This document shows, piece by piece, positions 56,124 to 64,000 of a stretch of 64,000 nucleotides of DNA (the first letter of the stretch is position 1; every line of letters begins with the position of its first letter). A model generated the notes under the pieces. It made no database searches and was not told the origin of the DNA. It saw only the letters and a list, made by a program, of their open reading frames with translations. The stretch comes from Prosopocoilus inquinatus (lineage: Eukaryota; Arthropoda; Insecta; Coleoptera; Lucanidae), in assembly GCA_036172665.1 (NCBI GenBank), contig JAYKNF010000025.1, forward strand, positions 372,001 to 436,000, in the 5' to 3' direction. Both the position numbers and the translations under genes were made by a program.

Positions 56124-59100
56124 GAAACGTCAAATAACATGATAGATGAGTAAGGATCGATTAGATACATCACAGGAACAACGCTAAAGCGTGTTGTTTC
56201 ATTTAAAACTATTTCCAGCTTCTGCTGCGTCCGAAAACGTCGTATCTCACATCAGAGTTACTAGAGTCCATCGAAACGACAAATAACATGATAGATGAGT
56301 AAGGATCGATTACATACATCACAGGAACAACGCTAATACGTGTTGTTTCGTTCAAAACTATTTCCAGCTTCTGCTGCGTCCGAGAACTTTGTATCTCACA
56401 CCAGAGTTACTGGAGTCCATTAAAACGTCAAATAACATGATAGATGAGTAAGGATCGATTAGATACATCACAGGAACAACGCTAATACGTGTTGTTTCGT
56501 TTAAAACTATTTAAAGCTTCTGCTGCGTCCGAAAACGTCGTATCTCACATCAGACTTACTGGAGACCATCCAAACGTCAAATAACATGTTAGATAAGTAA
56601 GGATCGATTAGATACATCACAGGAACAACTCTAATACGTGTTGTTTCGTTTAAAACTATTTCCAGCTTCTGCTGCGTCCGAAAATTTCGTATCTCACATC
56701 AGAGTTACTGGAGTCCATCGAAACGCCAAATAACATGACAGATGAGCAAGGATCGATTAGATACATCACAGGAACAACGCTAATGCGTGTTGTTTCGTTT
56801 AAAACTATTTCCAGCTTCTGCTGCGTCCGAAAATTTCGTATCTCACATCAGAGTTACTGGAGTCCATCGAAACGTCAAATAACATGATAGATAAGTAAGG
56901 ATCGATTAGATACATCACAGGAACAACTCTAATACGTGTTGTTTCGTTTAAAACTATTTCCAGCTTCTGCTGCGTCCGAAAACGTCGTATCTCACATCAA
57001 AGCTACTGGAGTCCATCGAAACGCCAAATAACATGATAGATTAGTAAGGATCGATTAGATACAGCACAGGAACAACGCTAATACGTGTTGTTTCGTTTAA
57101 AACTATTTCCAGCTCCTGCTGCGTCCAAGAACTTTGTATCTCACATCAGACTTACTGGAGTCCATCCAAACGTCAAATAACATGTTAGATAAGTAAGAAT
57201 CGTTTAGATACATCACAGGAACAACGCTAATACGCGTTGTTTCGTTCAAAACTATTTCCAGCTTCTACTGCGTCCGAGAACTTTGTATCTCTCATCAGAG
57301 TTACTGGAGTCCGTCCAAACGTCAAATAACATGATAGATGAGTAAGGATCGATTAGTTACATCACAGGAACAACGCTAATGCGTGTTGTTTCATTTAAAA
57401 CTATTTCCAGCTTCTGCTGCGTCCGAAAATTTCGTATCTCACATCAGAGTTACTGGAGTCCATCGAAACGTCAAATAACATAGTAGATAAGTAAGGATCG
57501 ATTAGATACATCACAGGAACAACGCTAATACGTGTTGTTTCGTTCAAAACTATTTCCAGCTTCTGCTGCGTCCGAGAACTTTGTATCTCACACCAGAGTT
57601 ACTGGAGTCCATTCAAACGTCAAATAACATGATAGATGAGTAAGGATCGATTAGATACATCACAGGAACAACGCTAATACGTGTTGTTTCGTTTAAAACT
57701 ATTTCCAGCTTCTGCTGCGTTCGAAAACTTCTTATCTCACATCAGAGTTACTGGAGTCCATCGTAATATCAAATAACATGATAGATAAGTAAGGATCGTT
57801 TAGATACATCACAGGAACAACGCTAATGCGTGTTGTTTCGTTTAAAACTATTTCCAGCTTCTGCTGCGTCCGAAAATTTCGTATCTCACATCAGAGTTAC
57901 TGGAGTCCATCGAAACGCCAAATAACATGACAGATGAGTAAGGATCGATTAGATACATCACAGGAACAACGCTAATGCGTGTTGTTTCGTTTAAAACTAT
58001 TTCCAGCTTCTGCTGCGTCCGAAAATTTCGTATCTCACATCATAGTTACTGGAGTCCATCGAAACGTCAAATAACATGATAGATAAGTAAGGATCGATTA
58101 GATACATCACAGGAACAACGCTAATACGTGTTGTTTCGTTTAAAACTATTTCCAGCTTCAGCTGCGTCCGAGAACTTCGTATCTCACATCAAAGTTACTG
58201 GAGTCCATCGAAACGCCAAATAACATGATAGATGAGTAAGGATCGATTAGATACATCACAGGAACAACGCTAATACGTGTTGTTTCATTTAAAACTATTT
58301 CCAGCTTCAGCTGCGTCCGAGAACTTCGTATCTCACATCAAAGTTACTGGAGTCCATCGAAACGCCAAATAACATGATAGATGAGTAAGGATCGATTAGA
58401 TACATCACAGGAACAACGCTAATGCGTGTTGTTTCTTTTAAAACTATTTAGAGCTTCTGCTGCGTCCGAAAACGTCGTATCTCACATCAGAGCTACTGGA
58501 GTCCATCGAAACGCCAAATAACATGATAGATTAGTAAGGATCGATTAGATACAGCACAGGAACAACGCTAATACGTGTTGTTTCGTTTAAAACTATTTCC
58601 AGCTCCTGCTGCGTCCAAAAACTTTGTATCTCACATCAGACTTACTGGAGTCCATCCAAACGTCAAATAACATGTTAGATAAGTAAGAATCGTTTAGATA
58701 CATCACAGGAACAACGCTAATACGTGTTGTTTCGTTCAAAACTATTTCCAGCTTCTACTGCGTCCGAGAACTTTGTATCTCTCATCAGAGTTACTGGAGT
58801 CCGTCCAAACGTCAAATAACACGATAGATGAGTAAGGATCGATTAGTTACATCACAGGAACAACGCTAATATGTGTTGTTTCGTTTAAAACTATTTCCAG
58901 CTGCTGCTGCGTCCGAAAATTTCGTATCTCACATTAGAGTTACTGGAGTCCATCGAAACGTCAAATAACATAGTAGCTAAGTAGGGATCGATTAGATACA
59001 TCACAGGAACAACGCTAATACGTGTTGTTTCGTTCAAAACTATTTCCAGCTTCTGCTGCGTCCAAAAACTTTGTATCTCACATCAGAGTTACTGGAGTCC

Positions 59101-61991
59101 ATCCAAACGTCAAATAACATGATAGATGAGTAAGGATCAATTAGATACATCACAGGAACAACGCTAATACGTGTTGTTTCGTTTAAAACTATTTCCAGCT
59201 TCTGCTGCGTCCGATAACTTTGTATCTCACATCAGAGTTACTGGAGTCCGTCCAAACGTCAAATAACATGATAGATGAGTAAGGATCGATTAGATACATC
59301 ACAGGAACAACGCTAATGCGTGTTGTTTCGTTTAAAACTATTTCCAGCTTCTGCTGCGTCCGATAACTTTGTATCTCACATCAGAGTTACTGGAGTCCGT
59401 CCAAACGTCAAATAACATGATAGATGAGTAAGGATCGATTAGATACGTTACAGGAACAACGCTAATATGTGTTGTTTCGTTTAAAACTATTTCCAGCTCC
59501 TGCTGCGTCCAAAAACTTTGTATCTCACATCAGACTTACTGGAGCCCATCCAAACGTCAAATAACATGTTAGATAAGTAAGGATCGTTTAGATACATCAC
59601 AGGAACAACGCTAATACGTGTTGTTTCGTTCAAAACTCTTTCCAGCTTCTGCTGCGTCCGATAACTTTGTATCTCACATCAGAGATACTGGAGTCCGTCC
59701 AAACGTCAAATAACATGATAGATGAGTAAGGATCGATTAGATACATCACAGGAACAACGCTAATATGTGTTGTTTCGTTTAAAACTATTTCCAGCTGCTG
59801 CTGCGTCCGAAACGTCGTATCTCACATCAGAGTTACTGGAGTCCATCGAAACGCCAAATAACATGATAGATGAGTAAGGATCGATTAGATACATCACAGG
59901 AACAACGCTAATGCGTGTTGTTTCGTTTAAAACTATTTCCAGCTTCTGCTGCTTCCGAGGACTTTGTATCTCACATCAGACTTACTGGAGTCCATCCAAA
60001 CGTCAAATAACATGTTAGATAAGTAAGGATCGTTTAGATACATCACAGGAACAACGCTAATGCGTGTTGTTTCGTTTAAAACTATTTCCAGCTTCTGCTG
60101 CGTCCGAAAATTTCGTATCTCACATCAGAGATACTGGAGTCCATCCAAACGTCAAATAACATGATAGATGAGTAAGGATCGATTAGATACATCACAGGAA
60201 CAACGCTAATGCGTGTTGTTTCGTTTAAAACTATTTCCAGCTTCTGCTGCTGCTGCTGTTTGTATCTCACATCAGAGATACTGGAGTCCGTCCAAACGTC
60301 AAATAACATGATAGATGAGTAAGGATCGATTAGATACATTACAGGAACAACGCTAATGCGTGTTGTTTCGTTTAAAACTATTTCCAGCTTCTGCTGCTTC
60401 CGAGGACTTTGTATCTCACATCAGACTTACTGGAGTCCATCCAAACGTCAAATAACATGTTAGATAAGTAAGGATCGTTTAGATACATCACAGGAACAAC
60501 GCTAATGCGTGTTGTTTCGTTTAAAACTATTTCCAGCTTCTGCTGCGTCCGAAAATTTCGATTCTCACATTAGAGTTACTGGAGTCCATCGAAGCGTCAA
60601 ATAACATGATAGATGAGTAAAGGTCGATTAGATACATCACAGGAACAACGCTAATACGTGTTGTTTCATTTAAAACTATTTCCAGCTTCAGCTGCGTCCG
60701 AGAACTTCTCATCTCACATCAAAGTTACTGGAGTCCATCGAAACGCCAAATAACATGATAGATGAGTAAGGATCGATTAGATACATCACAGGAACAACGC
60801 TAATGCGTGTTGTTTCATTTAAAACTATATCCAGGTTCTGCTGCGTCCGAAAACGTCGTATCTCACATCAGAGCTACTGGAGTCCATCGAAACGCCAAAT
60901 AACATGATAGATGGGTAAGGATCGATTAGATACATCACAGGAACATCGCTAATGCGTGTTGTTTCGTTTAAAATTATTTCCAGCTTCTGCTGCGTCCGAA
61001 AATTTCGTATCTCACATCAAAGTTACTGGAGTCCATCGAAACGCCAAATAACATGATAGATGAGTAAGGAACGATTAGATACATCACAGGAACAACGCTA
61101 ATGCGTGTTGTTTCGTTTAAAACTATTTCCAGCTTCTGCTGCGTCCGAGAACTTCTTATCACACATCAGGGTTACTGGAGTCCATCCAAACGTCAAATAA
61201 CATGATAGATAAGTAAGGATCGATTAGATACTTCACAGGAACAACGCTAATACGTGTTGTTTCGTTTAAAACTATTTCCAGCTTCTGCTGCGTCCGAAAA
61301 CGTCGTATCTCACATCAGACTTACTGGAGACCATCCAAACGTCAAATAACATGTTAGATAAGTAAGGATCGTTTAGATACATCACAGGAACAACGCTAAT
61401 GCGTGTTGTTTCGTTTAACACTATTTCCAGCTTCTGCTGCGTCCGAAAATTTTGTATCTCACATCAGAGTTACTGGAGTCCATCGAAACGCCAAATAACA
61501 TGACAGATGAGTAAGGATCGATTAGATACATCACAGGAACAACGCTAATGCGTGTTGTTTCGTTTAAAACTATTTCCAGCTTCTGCTGCGTCCGAAAATT
61601 TCGTATCTCACATCATAGTTACTGGAGTCCATCGAAACGCCAAATAACATGATAGATGAGTAAGGATCGATTAGATACAGCACAGGAACAACGCTAATAC
61701 GTGTTGTTTCGTTTAAAACTATTTCCAGCTCCTGCTGCGTCCAAAAACTTTGTATCTCACATCAGACTTACTGGAGTCCATCCAAACGTCAAATAACATG
61801 TTAGATAAGTAAGAATCGTTTAGATACATCACAGGAACACCGCTAATACGTGTTGTTTCCTTCAAAACTATTTCCAGCTTCTACTGCGTCCGAGAACTTT
61901 GTATCTCTCATCAGAGTTACGTCAAATAACATGATAGATAAGTAAGGATCGATTAGATACAGCACAGGAACAACGCTAATACGTGTTGTTT
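56124..61991 (+). repeat. Higher-order unit 5 (5,868 bp)
   Basis: The left two thirds match unit 2 at offset 14,183. The right part, from about 60,350, matches unit 4 at offset 5,868 (CGATTCTCACATTAG at 54,691 and 60,559). It is therefore a composite of the two unit types, and it carries the CTG tract near where the two parts meet. It ends with the 71-bp truncated arrangement at 61,920/61,991. Confidence 0.87.
60244..60258 (+). repeat. (CTG)5 tract inside a monomer
   Basis: Five CTG triplets are followed by TTTGTATC. The usual monomer has two triplets and then CGTCCGAAAAC before the same TTTGTATC, so 11 bp are replaced by 9 bp and the monomer is 147 bp. On the minus strand it would read as five glutamines in a frame that is not a gene. 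Confidence 0.95.
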
Positions 61992-64000
61992 GAAACGTCA
62001 AATAACATGATAGATGAGTAAGGATCGATTAGATACATCACAGGAACAACGCTAAAGCGTGTTGTTTCATTTAAAACTATTTCCAGCTTCTGCTGCGTCC
62101 GAAAACGTCGTATCTCACATCAGAGTTACTAGAGTCCATCGAAGCGACAAATAACATGATAGATGAGTAAGGATCGATTACATACATCACAGGAACAACG
62201 CTAATACGTGTTGTTTCGTTCAAAACTATTTCCAGCTTCTGCTGCGTCCGAGAACTTTGTATCTCACACCAGAGTTACTGGAGTCCATTCAAACGTCAAA
62301 TAACATGATAGATGAGTAAGGATCGATTAGATACATCACAGGAACAACGCTAATACGTGTTGTTTCGTTTAAAACTATTTAAAGCTTCTGCTGCGTCCGA
62401 AAACGTCGTATCTCACATCAGACTTACTGGAGACCATCCAAACGTCAAATAACATGTTAGATAAGTAAGGATCGTTTAGATACATCACAGGAACAACGCT
62501 AATGCGTGTTGTTTCGTTTAAAACTATTTCCAGCTTCTGCTGCGTCCGAAAATTTCGTATCTCACATCAGAGTTACTGGAGTCCATCGAAACGTCAAATA
62601 ACATAGTAGCTAAGTAGGGATCGATTAGATACATCACAGGAACAACGCTAATACGTGTTGTTTCGTTCAAAACTATTTCCAGCTTCTGCTGCGTCCAAAA
62701 ACTTTGTATCTCACATCAGAGTTACTGGAGTCCGTCCAAACGTCAAATAACATGATAGATGAGTAAGGATCGATTAGATACATCACAGGAACAACGCTAA
62801 TGCGTGTTGTTTCGTTTAAAACTATTTCCAGCTTCTGCTGCGTCCGATAACTTTGTATCTCACATCAGAGTTACTGGAGTCCGTCCAAACGTCAAATAAC
62901 ATGATAGATGAGTAAGGATCGATTAGATACGTTACAGGAACAACGCTAATATGTGTTGTTTCGTTTAAAACTATTTCCAGCTCCTGCTGCGTCCAAAAAC
63001 TTTGTATCTCACATCAGACTTACTGGAGCCCATCCAAACGTCAAATAACATGTTAGATAAGTAAGGATCGTTTAGATACATCACAGGAACAACGCTAATA
63101 CGTGTTGTTTCGTTCAAAACTCTTTCCAGCTTCTGCTGCGTCCGATAACTTTGTATCTCACATCAGAGATACTGGAGTCCGTCCAAACGTCAAATAACAT
63201 GATAGATGAGTAAGGATCGATTAGATACATCACAGGAACAACGCTAATATGTGTTGTTTCGTTTAAAACTATTTCCAGCTGCTGCTGCGTCCGAAACGTC
63301 GTATCTCACATCAGAGTTACTGGAGTCCATCGAAACGCCAAATAACATGATAGATGAGTAAGGATCGATTAGATACATCACAGGAACAACGCTAATGCGT
63401 GTTGTTTCGTTTAAAACTATTTCCAGCTTCTGCTGCTTCCGAGGACTTTGTATCTCACATCAGACTTACTGGAGTCCATCCAAACGTCAAATAACATGTT
63501 AGATAAGTAAGGATCGTTTAGATACATCACAGGAACAACGCTAATGCGTGTTGTTTCGTTTAAAACTATTTCCAGCTTCTGCTGCGTCCGAAAATTTCGT
63601 ATCTCACATCAGAGATACTGGAGTCCATCCAAACGTCAAATAACATGATAGATGAGTAAGGATCGATTAGATACATCACAGGAACAACGCTAATGCGTGT
63701 TGTTTCGTTTAAAACTATTTCCAGCTTCTGCTGCTGCTGCTGTTTGTATCTCACATCAGAGATACTGGAGTCCGTCCAAACGTCAAATAACATGATAGAT
63801 GAGTAAGGATCGATTAGATACATTACAGGAACAACGCTAATGCGTGTTGTTTCGTTTAAAACTATTTCCAGCTTCTGCTGCTTCCGAGGACTTTGTATCT
63901 CACATCAGACTTACTGGAGTCCATCCAAACGTCAAATAACATGTTAGATAAGTAAGGATCGTTTAGATACATCACAGGAACAACGCTAATGCGTGTTGTT
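61992..64000 (+). repeat. Higher-order unit 6 (incomplete, runs off the window)
   Basis: It starts at the shared fusion, with GCTAAAGCGTG at 62,051. The distance from fusion to CTG tract is 1,737 bp here against 4,121 bp in unit 5, a loss of 2,384 bp (16 monomers). From about 62,600 it matches unit 5 at offset 3,484. The switch falls near 62,550-62,600, where AGTAGCTAAGTAGGG follows directly. The right end lies outside the window. Confidence 0.85.
63728..63742 (+). repeat. (CTG)5 tract, second copy
   Basis: It is identical in length and flanks to the tract at 60,244 and displaced by 3,484 bp, as is the surrounding sequence. It was copied with its unit and did not arise by independent slippage. 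Confidence 0.95.

Larger units (their letters stand above)
1..64000 (+). repeat. Satellite DNA array, 149-bp monomer, head to tail across the whole window
   Basis: The word CATC(C/G)AAACG recurs at 1, 150 and 299, and the same monomer continues at 148-149 bp steps to the last base, apart from the truncated copies listed separately. Every monomer carries CAAATAACA near position 13, GATCGATTAG near 36-45, AACGCTAAT near 61-69, CTATTTCCAGC near 90-100 and GTATCTCACATCAG near 123-136. No reverse-oriented monomer and no unrelated insert was seen. Consensus G+C is about 39%. Tandem satellites of this size, close to one nucleosome repeat, are typical of centromeric or other constitutive heterochromatin in eukaryotes; that placement is inferred. 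There are no genes, so no unexplained gene-free stretch is left. The family is not one I can name. Confidence 0.98.
35773..64000 (+). repeat. Array domain 4: GATGAG subfamily in higher-order units
   Basis: From 35,773 the GATAGATGAG form dominates, with regular GTTAGATAAG plus GATCGTTTAG and GACAGATGAG monomers in a repeating order. The fusion GTTGTTT/GAAACG recurs after 41,940, 46,618, 50,104, 56,123 and 61,991, and the variant GCTAAAGCGTG follows each about 60 bp later. The spacings 6,168, 4,678, 3,486, 6,019 and 5,868 bp are 41, 31, 23, 40 and 39 monomers plus 57-60 bp. The common remainder comes from the two fixed deletions in each unit. Confidence 0.9.

Noticed and set aside
60082..60339. 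85-codon minus-strand frame with a polyglutamine run
   Set aside because: The glutamines come from the (CTG)5 tract inside a satellite monomer. The frame is copied at 63,566 only because the unit was duplicated.
1..64000. CRISPR-like array, because of regular direct repeats
   Set aside because: There are no unique spacers: the whole 149-bp period is repeat sequence, and the unit is far longer than CRISPR repeats.
1..64000. Telomeric or simple-sequence repeats, inverted repeats or orientation switches in the array
   Set aside because: None seen: no runs of short telomere-type units, and all monomers read in the same direction.
1..64000. Assignment to a named satellite family or species
   Set aside because: I do not recognise the monomer, and no database search was possible. 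Length near 149 bp and G+C near 39% are not specific.

Overview
The whole window is one uninterrupted block of eukaryotic satellite DNA. A single monomer family with a basic period of 149 bp is repeated strictly head to tail from base 1 to base 64,000, about 430 monomers. Every monomer is in the same orientation, and both window edges cut into the array. I see no protein-coding gene, RNA gene, transposable element, CRISPR array, origin or unique spacer. The open frames, all on the minus strand and at most 88 codons, are by-products of the monomer sequence: 149 is not a multiple of 3, so the frame slips at each monomer boundary. The source is most likely a centromeric or pericentromeric (possibly other heterochromatic) block of a eukaryotic chromosome. 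I cannot name the species. A hand-built consensus is about 39% G+C and keeps about nine CpG in 149 bp, more than its base composition predicts. That argues weakly against heavy germline CpG methylation and is easier to fit with an invertebrate than with a vertebrate or a plant.

Layout. Domain 1 (1 to about 20,845) is a heterogeneous mix of monomer variants. It carries a near-perfect 5,358-bp tandem duplication (5,395-10,752 and 10,753-16,110), a 1,786-bp duplication (about 17,110-18,895 and 18,896-20,680), and mosaic older copies of the same material at 100-5,400. Domain 2 (about 20,846-30,330) is built from overlapping 3.0-4.3 kb displacements, including a cassette of about 9 monomers present three times. 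Domain 3 (about 30,331-35,772) is dominated by CATCGTAAC-type monomers and looks the most diverged. Domain 4 (35,773-64,000) switches abruptly to a GATGAG-type subfamily. It is organised into higher-order units of 6,168, 4,678, 3,486, 6,019 and 5,868 bp plus a sixth incomplete unit. Each complete unit boundary ends in the same fusion point (GTTGTTT joined to GAAACG), preceded 71 or 220 bp earlier by the same 16-bp deletion. A larger displacement of 14,183 bp relates 39.15-46.01 kb to 53.33-60.19 kb.

Nothing here works as genes. The interest lies in the history of the array: recent unequal exchanges, shared breakpoints that mark descent between units, chimeric monomers left by crossovers, and a CTG repeat that grew inside the monomer and was then copied. 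I found no hidden non-satellite system. All comparisons were made by eye, so offsets are reliable where a diagnostic variant is cited, while block edges and identities marked 'about' are approximate.
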